Of a stretch of 64,000 bases of DNA, positions 39,444-47,918 are shown piece by piece; the first letter of the stretch is position 1; the number at the start of each line of letters is the position of its first letter. A program made the position numbers and the translations under genes. The DNA lies in NCBI RefSeq assembly GCF_027571405.1, contig NZ_CP092968.1, positions 310,001-374,000 of the forward strand, read 5' to 3'. Origin of the DNA: Methylocystis parvus OBBP (GTDB lineage Bacteria > Pseudomonadota > Alphaproteobacteria > Rhizobiales > Beijerinckiaceae). The notes below the pieces were generated by a model. The model saw only the letters and a program-made list of their open reading frames with translations, did not search any database and had not been told where the DNA came from.

Positions 39444-40285
39444 TGCCGCGCGAAAGTGAATTGGCGCTTCGCGTAGCGTCGCGTGTCGATCTTGCCGCGC
39501 ATGATCGCTTCATCGAGCGTCGCATGTCCGTCGAGATAAGCGACGAGGCCGGGCACGCCATGCGCCCGCATGGCTGGGAGCGCCGGGTCGAGCCCTCTGT
39601 CGCGTAGGCATGCGACTTCCTCGAGCGCGCCCGTCTCCATCATCCTGTCGAACCGCGCGTCGATGCGGGCGTAAAGCGTCTCGCGTTCCGGCGCCAGAAA
39701 GAAAGCCGGACATCGCGCGACGTCGAGCAAAGGCGCGCTGCGCGGCCCTTGAAAGGAAGCGAGCGGCTTGCCCGTGGCTGCGAGAACTTCCAGCGCGCGC
39801 AAAATTCGCTGCGGATCGGTGGGGCGCAGGCGCGCCGCGGTCTCCGGATCCTTGGCCGCGAGCTCGGCATGCAGCTCTTGCGGGGTCTTTTCCTGCGCGG
39901 CGTCCCGAACTTTCGCGCGTACGTCTTCCGGCACGGCCGGAATGTCGGAAAGGCCGTAAAGCGCCGATTTGAAATACATGCCGGTGCCGCCCGTCAGAAC
40001 CGCCGTTACGCCTTTTGCATCGAGTTCATCGAGAGTCGTTGCAAGATCGGCGAGATAGCGGCCGACGGAATAGTTCACGCCGGCGTCGACATGGCCGAAC
40101 AGCAGATGCGGCGCTTCCGCTTCCTCCTGCGGCGTCGGCCGCGCCGTGATGATGCGCAGGTCGCGATAGACCTGCATGGAATCGGCGTTGACCACCGCGC
40201 CGCCAATGCGCTTCGCCAGCTGCAAAGCGAGGGCGGACTTGCCCGAGGCGGTCGGACCTGCAATGAGAAAGGCGCGTGCGGTCAT
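39362..40285 (-). CDS. miaA: tRNA dimethylallyltransferase
   Basis: A 307-residue MiaA that isopentenylates A37 of tRNAs reading UNN codons. The P-loop is GPTASGKS at residues 10-17. The substrate motifs are NADSMQVYRDL and LTGGTGMYFKSALYG, and the C-terminal RRYAKRQFTFARHQ is also diagnostic. The ATG at 40285 matches homologues; an upstream TTG would add six residues. The C-terminus is extended past the normal QLPSFKWL end by about 19 alanine-rich residues, which creates the antisense overlap with the DUF155 gene. Confidence 0.95.
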   Translation of the reverse strand: MTARAFLIAGPTASGKSALALQLAKRIGGAVVNADSMQVYRDLRIITARPTPQEEAEAPHLLFGHVDAGVNYSVGRYLADLATTLDELDAKGVTAVLTGGTGMYFKSALYGLSDIPAVPEDVRAKVRDAAQEKTPQELHAELAAKDPETAARLRPTDPQRILRALEVLAATGKPLASFQGPRSAPLLDVARCPAFFLAPERETLYARIDARFDRMMETGALEEVACLRDRGLDPALPAMRAHGVPGLVAYLDGHATLDEAIMRGKIDTRRYAKRQFTFARHQLPSFKWLSGAAIGAEAEAACCAFGR

Positions 40286-40378
40286 GACGCTATTGCGGCG
40301 CAAATGAGCGAGATGTCAAAGGCCATCCTTTTGGGAGCGACATCGCCTTTTCCGATCCCGAGAAGCGCGCAGTTTGGC

Positions 40379-40474
40379 GCGCGTCTCGAAGGTCGAGGAA
40401 AGGAGCGAGTTGTCGCGACCTCGTCCTTCGAGACGCGAGCTTCGCTCGCTCCTCAGGATGAGGGCGCTCGGCCA
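40379..40474. repeat. Dispersed intergenic palindromic element, copies 3 and 4
   Basis: CTCGTCCTTCGAGACGCGAG ... CTCCTCAGGATGAGG at 40420-40470 is a clean copy of the element seen at 604-648. A partial inverted copy (GCGCGTCTCGAAGGTCGAGG) stands just before it. The pair lies between miaA and serB. Confidence 0.7.
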
Positions 40475-40485
40475 AAAGGCGCCAC

Positions 40486-41370
40486 ATGAAGCTCGTCGCG
40501 ACCTTTGTCGCGGGGCGGGGCGCGTCGCTCTGCGAGGCGGCGATCCGTCGCGCGTTACAGGACGGCGGCGCTGCGGCCTTCTCTCTAGATTGGCTCGCCG
40601 CCGACATCGCATGCGATGCATTTTTTGAAAGCGACGATCTCGTTTCATCGCGTGCGCGCCTTCAGGCGTCGCTTACCGGACAAACGTTCGACGTCGTCGT
40701 CCAGCCCGTCCAGGGGCGCCGCAAGAAGCTGCTCGTCGCCGATATGGACTCGACGATGATCGAGCAGGAATGCATTGACGAGCTTGCGGGGCTGGTCGGC
40801 ATTCGCGACCGCATCTCCGTCATCACCGAGCGCGCCATGGCAGGCGAGCTGAATTTCGAGACGGCTTTGCGCGAACGCGTCGCGCTTCTCGCGGGCGTGA
40901 CGCTGGATCAGATCGAGATGCTGGCTGCGCGCATCACGCTCACGCCCGGCGCCCGCGCTCTGGTGCAGGCCATGCGCGCGCATGGCGCGTATGCGGCGCT
41001 CGTCACGGGCGGCTTCACGCCTTTCACCGAACCTGTCGCCGCGCGCATCGGTTTCGACGAGACATTCGCGAACCGGCTGGAGATTGTCGATCGCGCGCTG
41101 ACGGGCGTTGTGAAGGATCCCGTGCAGGGCAGGGAAGGCAAGCGCGCCGCGCTCGCGGGGTTGCGCGAGCGTCTCGGGCTGGCGCACGACGCGACGCTCG
41201 CCATCGGCGACGGCGCCAACGATCTCGACATGCTGCGCGAAGCGGGCCTAGGCGTCGCCTATCACGCCAAGCCGAAAGTGGCGGAAGCGGCCCATGCGCG
41301 CGTGGACCACGCGGATTTGACGGCGCTGCTTTACGCGCAGGGATATCGGCGCGAGGAATTTGTCGCTTGA
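40486..41370 (+). CDS. serB: Phosphoserine phosphatase
   Basis: A 294-residue HAD-superfamily enzyme, the last step of serine biosynthesis. The nucleophile motif is D86-x-D88-ST (VADMDSTMIEQECIDELA). Motif II is LVTGGFTPFTEPVA and the metal-binding motif is AIGDGANDLDML. The N-terminal 75 residues form the short regulatory-like domain normal for proteobacterial SerB. The gene starts within about 15 bases of the palindromic repeat, so its promoter probably overlaps the repeat. In this organism serine metabolism also feeds the serine cycle for formaldehyde assimilation. Confidence 0.95.
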   Translation: MKLVATFVAGRGASLCEAAIRRALQDGGAAAFSLDWLAADIACDAFFESDDLVSSRARLQASLTGQTFDVVVQPVQGRRKKLLVADMDSTMIEQECIDELAGLVGIRDRISVITERAMAGELNFETALRERVALLAGVTLDQIEMLAARITLTPGARALVQAMRAHGAYAALVTGGFTPFTEPVAARIGFDETFANRLEIVDRALTGVVKDPVQGREGKRAALAGLRERLGLAHDATLAIGDGANDLDMLREAGLGVAYHAKPKVAEAAHARVDHADLTALLYAQGYRREEFVA

Positions 41371-41374
41371 GCGG

Positions 41375-41854
41375 TCAGGCGCCGTCGTAAGCGCGCCGCA
41401 GCGCCGCCAGATCGAGCTTTTTCATTTTCAGCATCGCCTCGGCGACGCGCCGGGCCCGCGCGGGGTCGGCGTCCTTCATCATCTCGGCGAGCGCTTTGGG
41501 CGCGATCTGCCAGGAAAGCCCGTAGCGGTCCTTCAGCCAGCCGCACTGTTCGAACTCCCCGCCCTCTCCAAGCGCATTCCACAGGCGGTCGATTTCCGTC
41601 TGGTCATCGCACTCGACCTGAAAGGAGATCGCGTGATTGAAAGATTCGAATTGTCCCGCGCTGAAGGCCATGAAGGGGCGGCCGAGCAGGGTGAACTCGA
41701 CGATCTTGACCGAACCCGCCGGGCCGCTGGGGCTGTCGGCGGGGAGGGCCCTGACGCTGTCCACCCGTGAATCGGGGAGGAGCGAGGCGTAGAAGGCGGC
41801 GGCTTCCTCCGCCTTCTCCGCATACCAAACGGTGGGAATGATGCGCGGCGCCAT
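41375..41854 (-). CDS. VOC-superfamily (PhnB / 3-demethylubiquinone methyltransferase-like) protein
   Basis: A 159-residue glyoxalase-fold protein of the PF06983-like type, with IIPTVWYAEKAEEAAAFYASLLPDSRV, EFTLLGRPFMAFSAG and FNHAISFQVECDDQTEIDRLWNAL. The third metal-ligand position of true glyoxalases is not obvious. Despite the family name these are not methyltransferases, and the function is unknown. It converges with serB at a distance of four bases and is followed on the same strand by degP, but the 39-base gap suggests separate transcription is possible. Confidence 0.8.
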   Translation of the reverse strand: MAPRIIPTVWYAEKAEEAAAFYASLLPDSRVDSVRALPADSPSGPAGSVKIVEFTLLGRPFMAFSAGQFESFNHAISFQVECDDQTEIDRLWNALGEGGEFEQCGWLKDRYGLSWQIAPKALAEMMKDADPARARRVAEAMLKMKKLDLAALRRAYDGA

Positions 41855-41893
41855 CGTTCGTCCTCAGTTCGAGCGCGCGGCGGCGCCGGGCGC

Positions 41894-43381
41894 TTACTCC
41901 ACCGGCAGCGCTACGAAATGCGCGTCGCCGGCCCCGTTCGCGACGATAAGCAGGGCGGTCTTCTTGCCTGCCTCCTTCAGCGCCTTGATTTTCTTCACGG
42001 CGTCAGCCGGATCGTTCACCGGCTCCTGGTTGACCTCGAGAAGAATCTCGCCCGCCTGCAACCGTTTCTCGGCCGCGTTGGAGGAGGGATCGACAGAGGT
42101 GATCAGCACACCGCTCTTCACCGCTTCCTTGATCTGGAAACGCGCGCGCAGATCGTCGGTCAGGCGGGAGAGCTCCATGCCGAGGGCGCTCTGCGACGAG
42201 GGGCCCGTCGATTCCGGCTTGTCCTTGTCGCCCGATTCTTTCGACGCGACCTTCTCGCCATCCTCGAGGCGGCCGAGCTTGACCTTCTTGGTCTCCTCCT
42301 TGCCGCTGCGCATGACGACGAGCTCCACGTCCTTGCCGACGGGCGTCGCGGCGACGAGCTTCGGCAGGTCGCGCGACTCCTTGATCGGCTTGCCGTCGAA
42401 TTTCACGATCACGTCGCCGGCCTTGATGCCGGCTGGCTTGGAGGGACCTTTGTCGTCGACGCCGGCGACCAGCGCGCCGCGCACCGCGCCGAGATTGAGC
42501 GTCTCCGCGATCGCGTCGTCGACATTCTGGATGCGCACGCCGAGCCAGCCGCGGCGCGTCTCGCCATATTGCTGAAGCTGCTCGATCACCGGCATGACGG
42601 TGTTGGCGGGCGTCGCGAAGCCGATGCCGACTGAACCGCCCGAAGGCGAAAGGATCGCCGTGTTGATGCCGATGACTTCGCCGTCCAGGTTGAACAGCGG
42701 ACCGCCGGAATTGCCTTTGTTGATGGAGGCGTCCGTCTGGATGTAATTGTCGTAGGGGCCGCTGTCGATATTGCGGTTGCGCGCCGAGACGATGCCCGCC
42801 GTGACCGAACCGCCGAGGCCGAAGGGATTGCCGACCGCGAGCACCCAATCGCCGACGCGCGCTTTGTCGCTGTCGCCGAACTTCACCGCCTTCAGCGGCT
42901 TCTCCGGCTTCACCTTCAGAACGGCGACGTCGACCTTCTGATCCTTGCCGATGATCTCCGCCTTCAGCTTCTGGCCGTCGTTGAAAATCACAGTCACTTC
43001 ATTCGCGTCGGCGACGACGTGATTGTTGGTGATGACGATGCCGGCCGGGTCGATCACGAAGCCGGAGCCGAGCGACGAGGATTTGCGCTGGCGCGGCATG
43101 TCCGGCACGCCCTGGCCCTGACGGCGCTTGAAGAACTCTTCGAAGAGGTCGTCGAAAGGCTGGCCCGGCCCCATCCCCGGCGGCATGCCCGGCATTTCGC
43201 CGCCGCCCTTGCCGCGCTTGGCGTCCACGGTCTGGGTCGCGGAAATATTCACGACCGCGTCGGAGACCTGCGCCGAGAGATCGGCGAGCGAATCGGGACC
43301 CTTGGCGAAAGCCGGGCCGGCGAGCCACAGAGAGGAGGCCGTCGCGAGCGCCAGAGCGGCGCGACGAAATGCGGACATCAT
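41894..43381 (-). CDS. degP: Periplasmic serine endoprotease of the DegP/DegQ (Do) family
   Basis: A 495-residue protease. The signal peptide is cleaved after AFA (26). The catalytic triad is H121 (ITNNHVV), D151 (QKVDVAVLKV) and S225 (NKGNSGGPL). Two PDZ domains follow (about 290-380 with GWLGVRIQNVDD, and 405-490), separated by a charged linker. A Gly/Pro/Met-rich LA-loop (60-80) is as in DegP. An AGGAG site sits nine bases before the first of two adjacent ATGs. It follows hflK-hflC on the same strand, a standard alphaproteobacterial protein-quality-control operon. Confidence 0.95.
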   Translation of the reverse strand: MMSAFRRAALALATASSLWLAGPAFAKGPDSLADLSAQVSDAVVNISATQTVDAKRGKGGGEMPGMPPGMGPGQPFDDLFEEFFKRRQGQGVPDMPRQRKSSSLGSGFVIDPAGIVITNNHVVADANEVTVIFNDGQKLKAEIIGKDQKVDVAVLKVKPEKPLKAVKFGDSDKARVGDWVLAVGNPFGLGGSVTAGIVSARNRNIDSGPYDNYIQTDASINKGNSGGPLFNLDGEVIGINTAILSPSGGSVGIGFATPANTVMPVIEQLQQYGETRRGWLGVRIQNVDDAIAETLNLGAVRGALVAGVDDKGPSKPAGIKAGDVIVKFDGKPIKESRDLPKLVAATPVGKDVELVVMRSGKEETKKVKLGRLEDGEKVASKESGDKDKPESTGPSSQSALGMELSRLTDDLRARFQIKEAVKSGVLITSVDPSSNAAEKRLQAGEILLEVNQEPVNDPADAVKKIKALKEAGKKTALLIVANGAGDAHFVALPVE

Positions 43382-43512
43382 GCGTGCTGTCTCCTGGGAC
43401 AAAAATTCCGGCGCAATGTCGCAGAAAAACGAGGCCTGCGCCAGTTATCTGATTTTATTACATTTACTCGGGCGGCAGCTGTCCGTCGACCATCGCCGCC
43501 GCCTTCCAGCGC

Positions 43513-44439
43513 CTATCGTTTTTGCGTCGGGGCGGGGGAAAGCTCAGCCGCTTTTGGCGTCGAAACGCCGTCGGGAGCCGAGAAAAAACGGAAAAATTCG
43601 GATCGCGGACTGACGAGGAAGCGCGTTTCGCCCGGCTTGAAGGCGGTCTCATAAGCCTGCATCGAGCGATAGAAAGCGAAGAAGTCCGGATCTCTTCCGA
43701 AACCTTCGGCGAAGATGCGATTGCGCTCGGCGTCGCCCTCGCCCTTCACCTGATCGGCCTGTTGCTGCGCTTCAGCCTTGAGCACCACCACGTCGCGATC
43801 GGCCTTGGCGGTGATTTTCTGCGCCTGTTCGGAGCCCTGGGCGCGATATTCGGCGGCCTCCCGCTGCCGCTCGGTCTGCATGCGCCCGAAGACCTTTTCG
43901 GAAATCTGCTGCGGCAGGTCGACCCGGCGGATGCGAGCGTCCACCACTTCGACGCCGAAGCGGCGCCCTTCGGTATCGGCCTGCTGCTTGATCTTCGCCA
44001 TCAGCGCGGAGCGCTCGTCGCGCACGATCTGCTGCTGATTCGCCTCTGACAGCACGCGGCGCACGGCGGAGTTCAGCACCGAGCCGAGCTGATTGTTGGC
44101 GCCCTGCACGCTGTTCACCGACTGATAGAATTTCAGCGAGTCGATGATGCGGTAGCGAATGAAGCTGTCGACTTCGAGTCGCTGATTGTCGGCGGCGAGC
44201 ACTTCGAGATTCGGGCTTTCGACGTCGAGAATGCGATTGTCGAAAGTGACCACGTTCTCAATGAGCGGCAGCTTGAAATGCAAACCGGGCTCGGTGATGA
44301 GCCCGCGTCCCGCGACCGGCTCGCCGAAGCGGAGGACGAGCGCCTGTTCCGTCTGATCGACGGTGAAAAGCGCCCCGCCCAAAGCGGCGAAGGCGATCGC
44401 CGCCAGAAGGGCGAAGACGAAAAGAAAGCCGTTCTTCAC
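43513..44439 (-). CDS. hflC: FtsH modulator HflC
   Basis: A 308-residue SPFH/prohibitin-family membrane protein. A single N-terminal helix (VKNGFLFVFALLAAIAFAA) is followed by the SPFH domain (about 25-190, VDQTEQALVLRFGEPV and VVDARIRRVDLPQQISEKVF) and a coiled-coil tail with ERQREAAEYRAQG. The GTG at 44439 has GGAGGTCAG upstream and overlaps the hflK stop codon by four bases. With HflK it forms the large membrane cage that encloses FtsH; both ftsH genes of this window are possible partners. Confidence 0.95.
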   Translation of the reverse strand: MKNGFLFVFALLAAIAFAALGGALFTVDQTEQALVLRFGEPVAGRGLITEPGLHFKLPLIENVVTFDNRILDVESPNLEVLAADNQRLEVDSFIRYRIIDSLKFYQSVNSVQGANNQLGSVLNSAVRRVLSEANQQQIVRDERSALMAKIKQQADTEGRRFGVEVVDARIRRVDLPQQISEKVFGRMQTERQREAAEYRAQGSEQAQKITAKADRDVVVLKAEAQQQADQVKGEGDAERNRIFAEGFGRDPDFFAFYRSMQAYETAFKPGETRFLVSPRSEFFRFFSAPDGVSTPKAAELSPAPTQKR

Positions 44440-45572
44440 TTCTGACCTCCCTGAAAGGGCGCGAAGGAGGGCAGGGGAACGAAGGGCGCGACCGAGGCGC
44501 CGCCCTTGGCCGGGTCGTCGAGAATCACTTTCTCGGCGCCGCCCAGAACGCGCTCCATCGTCTCGATGTAAAGGCGCTGGCGGGTGAGCGCGGGCGCGTT
44601 CTTGTACTGGTCGTAGATCTTTTCGAAACGCGCCGCCTGGCCGCGGGCCTCGGCGACGGTCTGTTCCCGATAGGCTTCCGCTTCCTGCTCGATGCGGGCG
44701 GCGGCGCCGCGCGCTTCCGGCACGACCCGGTTCGCATAGGCGTCCGCCTCGTTGCGCATGCGCTGCGCGTCCTGCTGCGCGGCGGTGACGTCCCGGAAGG
44801 CGGCGATAACCTGCTGCGGCGGATCGACGGACAGCAGCAACACCTGCAGCACCAGCACGCCGCTGTGATAGTCGTCCAGAATCTTCTGCATCAGCGCCTG
44901 ACAGGCGGGCTCGATCACCTTGCGGTCGGCGGTGAGGATCTTCTGGATCTGTGACTGGCCGACGATCTCGCGCATTGCGCTTTCCGCGACAGCCTTCACC
45001 GTGGTCTGCGGATTGGCGACATTGAAGGCGTAATCCTCCGGCTTCGAGGGATCGATCTGCCAGACGACGCGGAATTTGACGTCGGCGATGTTCTCGTCGC
45101 CGGTCAGCATCAGGCTTTCCTCGGGCGCTTCGGGACCAAGCCGAACGGCCTGGCTGTTGCGGCGGCGACCGTCGGCGTGGCCTTCCTCCCGGAAGCCGAC
45201 ATCGGTGACATTGCGGTCCGTGACGGCGAGCTTGATCACCGAGCCGATAGGGGCGGGCAGGTTGTAATTGAGGCCGGCCTGCGTCTTGCCGCGATACTTC
45301 CCGAAGATCTGGTTGAGGCCGATCTCGTTCGGGCCGACCGTGTAGAAGCCGGAAAACAGCCAGGCGAGCAAAGTGAGCAGAACGAGGATAGCGAGACCGC
45401 CGCCGCCAAAGCCGGTCGGAAGGAACTGCTTGAGACCTTCCTGGCTGCGGCGCAGCAATTCCTCGAGGTCGGGCGGCTGACCGCCGCCGGGTCCCTGGCC
45501 CCATGGCCCGCCGGGCTGGCCCCAGGGATTATTGTTCTGATTGCGCGGGCCGCCTTGATCGCTCCAGGGCAT
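44436..45572 (-). CDS. hflK: FtsH modulator HflK
   Basis: A 378-residue SPFH protein. The glycine/proline/asparagine-rich N-terminus (MPWSDQGGPRNQNNNPWGQPGG broken by repeats) is cytoplasmic, the single helix lies at about 58-78 (GGLAILVLLTLLAWLFSGFY), and the SPFH domain follows with YTVGPNEIGLNQIFGKY. The coiled coil is at about 265-335. The segment GHADGRRRNSQAVRLG in the SPFH domain looks longer than in some relatives. It is the first gene of hflK-hflC-degP; the promoter should lie in 45573-45699. Confidence 0.95.
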   Translation of the reverse strand: MPWSDQGGPRNQNNNPWGQPGGPWGQGPGGGQPPDLEELLRRSQEGLKQFLPTGFGGGGLAILVLLTLLAWLFSGFYTVGPNEIGLNQIFGKYRGKTQAGLNYNLPAPIGSVIKLAVTDRNVTDVGFREEGHADGRRRNSQAVRLGPEAPEESLMLTGDENIADVKFRVVWQIDPSKPEDYAFNVANPQTTVKAVAESAMREIVGQSQIQKILTADRKVIEPACQALMQKILDDYHSGVLVLQVLLLSVDPPQQVIAAFRDVTAAQQDAQRMRNEADAYANRVVPEARGAAARIEQEAEAYREQTVAEARGQAARFEKIYDQYKNAPALTRQRLYIETMERVLGGAEKVILDDPAKGGASVAPFVPLPSFAPFQGGQK

Positions 45573-45699
45573 TTTTTCTCGCGAATGTTTTGTGGCCTCT
45601 GGCGCCGCAGCTTCGCCGCGCCTCCGATGTTATAGGCATTCGACGTCGTGGCTTCAATGACGGTCGGTCTACAGCCTGTCGAGGGAAAGGGGTGCGCCG

Positions 45700-46083
45700 A
45701 TGATCCGCGATTTTACGAATTACGCCGCGAATGAGAGGACTTTTCTCGCCTGGGTCCGCACCGGAATCGCGGTGGTCGCGCTCGGTTTCGTGATCGAGCG
45801 TTTCAATCTGTTCCTGATTGCGCTGGCGTCCGCTTCGGGCGCAGCGCCGGCGATGCACGGATTTCGCCAGTTTGCGACGCCGAGCGGCCGATATGGCGGA
45901 ATGGCGCTGGTCGGCGCAGGCGTTCTCATGATCGTCATCGCGACGATTCGTTTTTTACAGACGGCGCGTCTGCTGGAGGACGGGAGCGATCACCCGCCGA
46001 GGCGAATCCGTACGACGCTCTTCGCTTTGTCGGCGATCGTGATGGGAGTCGCCTTCTTCAGCGGCTATCTGGCGATCGGCTGA
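45700..46083 (+). CDS. YidH-family (DUF202) membrane protein
   Basis: A 127-residue protein with three membrane helices and the DUF202 signature TNYAANERTFLAWVRTGIAVVALGFVIERF at the N-terminus. The helices are at about 20-45, 66-88 and 104-125. Family function is unknown. The stop codon directly abuts the stop of a 32-codon gene on the opposite strand. It is divergent from hflK. Confidence 0.85.
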   Translation: MIRDFTNYAANERTFLAWVRTGIAVVALGFVIERFNLFLIALASASGAAPAMHGFRQFATPSGRYGGMALVGAGVLMIVIATIRFLQTARLLEDGSDHPPRRIRTTLFALSAIVMGVAFFSGYLAIG

Positions 46084-46182
46084 TCAGCCGCCGAACCACA
46101 CATAGGCGAAGGACACGAGCAGCGCCAGGGCGAAGCCGATCAAGGCGTTGATGAGGAAGTTGTTATTGCCCAAATCATCCAT
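46084..46182 (-). CDS. 32-residue single-helix membrane microprotein
   Basis: ATG at 46182 with GAGGGTTCGGCC just upstream. The peptide begins MDDLGNNNFLINALIGF, continues with a hydrophobic run and ends FGG. That gives a short polar N-terminus and one membrane helix of about 20 residues. Its stop codon abuts that of the DUF202 gene. The length is below usual gene-calling limits. The good ribosome-binding site and clean helix support it, but there is no family match. Confidence 0.55.
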   Translation of the reverse strand: MDDLGNNNFLINALIGFALALLVSFAYVWFGG

Positions 46183-46257
46183 GGCCGAACCCTCAGTCGC
46201 GGATCTCAGGGGCGCCATTGTCGCAGCCGGGGCCCACTGTCGCGGCCGGTGCGCGGC

Positions 46258-46347
46258 TGGCGGAGACGGTGGGATTCGAACCCACGATAGGGTTTCCCCT
46301 ATAACGATTTAGCAAACCGTCGCCTTCAGCCTCTCGGCCACGTCTCC
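46258..46347 (-). tRNA. tRNA-Ser (GCT anticodon)
   Basis: A 90-base class II tRNA on the minus strand with encoded CCA. The acceptor GGAGACG pairs with CGTCTCC. The anticodon loop TTTGCTAAA gives GCT. A long variable arm follows (TTATAGGGGAAACCCTAT region), then T-loop GGTTCGAATCC. Confidence 0.95.
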
Positions 46348-46763
46348 GTTCGTGCGCCATTTCGGCGCACGGCAAGCGACATATGCCAAAGCGTCCGTCT
46401 CTTGGCAAGGGAACGCTTCGCCGTCCTTTTCGCGCGCCGAAGTTGCGCGGCGGCCCGAATCAGTGGGCGCCTTGGGGGCGCTCTTCGGAGGGCGGCCGTT
46501 TCGGCGCGCCCCTGCGGCGTCCGCCGCCAATCTGCTCAGTTTTTGGACGGCTCGAAGACGAAGGCGTGACATCGGTGCAACAGCTTCAATGAAACCGCAG
46601 GCCAAGACCGGATTGCGCCTGAGTTTTGATTGACTGTGCGAAGGGCGAATTCGATTGATGGGTCATGGCTCAAGGCGGGGATTCGTTTTCCGGCCGAGCC
46701 TGGCAACAGCGTTGGAGTCGTACGCTTGGGTGCGCTCCGATGAAATTTGTTTAAGAGGCTGGA
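46348..46763. other. Intergenic region between tRNA-Ser and the porin cluster
   Basis: About 415 bases. Reading frames are short and arginine-rich with no ribosome-binding site. The last 80 bases are the leader of the first porin gene. No promoter boxes can be given with confidence. Confidence 0.4.
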
Positions 46764-47681
46764 ATGAAGAAAGTCGCTCTTTCGGTCGCCGCTTTGGCGC
46801 TGACCGCCGGCTCCGCGCTCGCCGCGGACCTTCCCTCGCGCAAGGGCCCGCCGGTCCTTCCGCCCCCGCCCCCGCCGCCGCTGTGGACGGGCTTTTATGT
46901 CGGTCTGAACGCCGGCGGCGGCTGGTCCAGCAGCACCACGACCAATGTCGTGACCAGCCCGCTGGGCAATCCGCTCCTGCCGCTGTCGCCGTTCGGCGTT
47001 TCCGAGTGGCTCAACGTCTCGGCCGGCGGCACCGGTTCGCTGTCGAGCGGCAGCAATGGCGGCTTCCTCGGCGGCGGCCAGATCGGCTACAACTATCAGT
47101 TCTACAACAGCTTCGTTGTGGGCCTCGAGGCCGATATCCAGGGCGTCGCGACGAGCGGCAGCGGCCAGTCCGCGCTCACCGTGCTCCCGACGACCTTCGC
47201 CGGCATCAACTCGGTCACCGGCATTTCGGTCTCCAAGAGCCTCGACTATATCGGCACGGTTCGCGGCCGTCTCGGCTGGCTCGCCCTGCCGACCCTGCTG
47301 ATCTACGGCACGGGCGGTCTGGCTTATGGCGGCGTCAACTCGACCACGGGCATCTTCCAGCAGGCCGACGTGCCGTTCGTCGACAATTTCGGCACGACCT
47401 CGGCCGGCGCTTTCTCGGACACGCGCGTTGGCTGGACGGCCGGCGGCGGCGTCGAATGGATGTTCTGGCCGAACTGGTCGGCGAAGGTCGAGTATCTGTA
47501 CTACAACCTCGGCACCGTGACCTACAGCGCCGGCTCCCGTCTGGCCCTGCTCGCGCCCGCCACCCCGCTGTGGGCGCACGCCACGCAGACGTCGACCAGC
47601 TTCAACGGCAACATCGTCCGCGCCGGCGTCAACTATCACTTCAACTGGGGCGCTCCGGCTCCGGTCGTCGCGAAATACTGA
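46764..47681 (+). CDS. Omp31-like porin paralogue 1 of 3
   Basis: A 305-residue outer-membrane barrel protein. The signal peptide (MKKVALSVAALALTAGSALA) is followed by DLPSRKGPP, a polyproline stretch and WTGFYVGLNAGGGW, where the barrel begins. Other barrel landmarks are GGFLGGGQIGYNYQFYN, LDYIGTVRGRLGWL, GTGGLAYGGV, VGWTAGGGVEWMFWPNWSAKVEYLYYNLG and the C-terminal GVNYHFNWGAPAPVVAKY. The three neighbouring copies share signal, polyproline and strand sequences and differ mainly in the surface loops (about 48-90 and 125-160 here). It is followed by its own terminator, so each copy is probably transcribed alone. Confidence 0.9.
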   Translation: MKKVALSVAALALTAGSALAADLPSRKGPPVLPPPPPPPLWTGFYVGLNAGGGWSSSTTTNVVTSPLGNPLLPLSPFGVSEWLNVSAGGTGSLSSGSNGGFLGGGQIGYNYQFYNSFVVGLEADIQGVATSGSGQSALTVLPTTFAGINSVTGISVSKSLDYIGTVRGRLGWLALPTLLIYGTGGLAYGGVNSTTGIFQQADVPFVDNFGTTSAGAFSDTRVGWTAGGGVEWMFWPNWSAKVEYLYYNLGTVTYSAGSRLALLAPATPLWAHATQTSTSFNGNIVRAGVNYHFNWGAPAPVVAKY

Positions 47682-47706
47682 GCGAAATTTACGTTTCGAG
47701 CGAGGA

Positions 47707-47732
47707 GCCCGGCCGCAAGGCCGGGCTTTTTG
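47707..47732 (+). terminator. Terminator of porin 1
   Basis: AGCCCGGCC-GCAA-GGCCGGGCTTTTT: a nine-base stem, tetraloop and T-run 25 bases after the stop codon. The same structure follows porins 2 and 3. Confidence 0.9.
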
Positions 47733-47918
47733 TGTCTTTGGCGCCACAGTCGGCGAAGAAAGCGACGGCGGCGAGGCGAAATTGGCCGTCTTCGCTTTGA
47801 CGTCAGGCGTCTCAGGCCTCAAAACAGTCGACGGCTAGGGAGCGCGTTCCGCGCGTGGTCTTACGGGTTCTTTTAGCGAGGGGCGCTGTTCGCCCTCCGA
47901 ATTAGAGATGAGGCAGGT

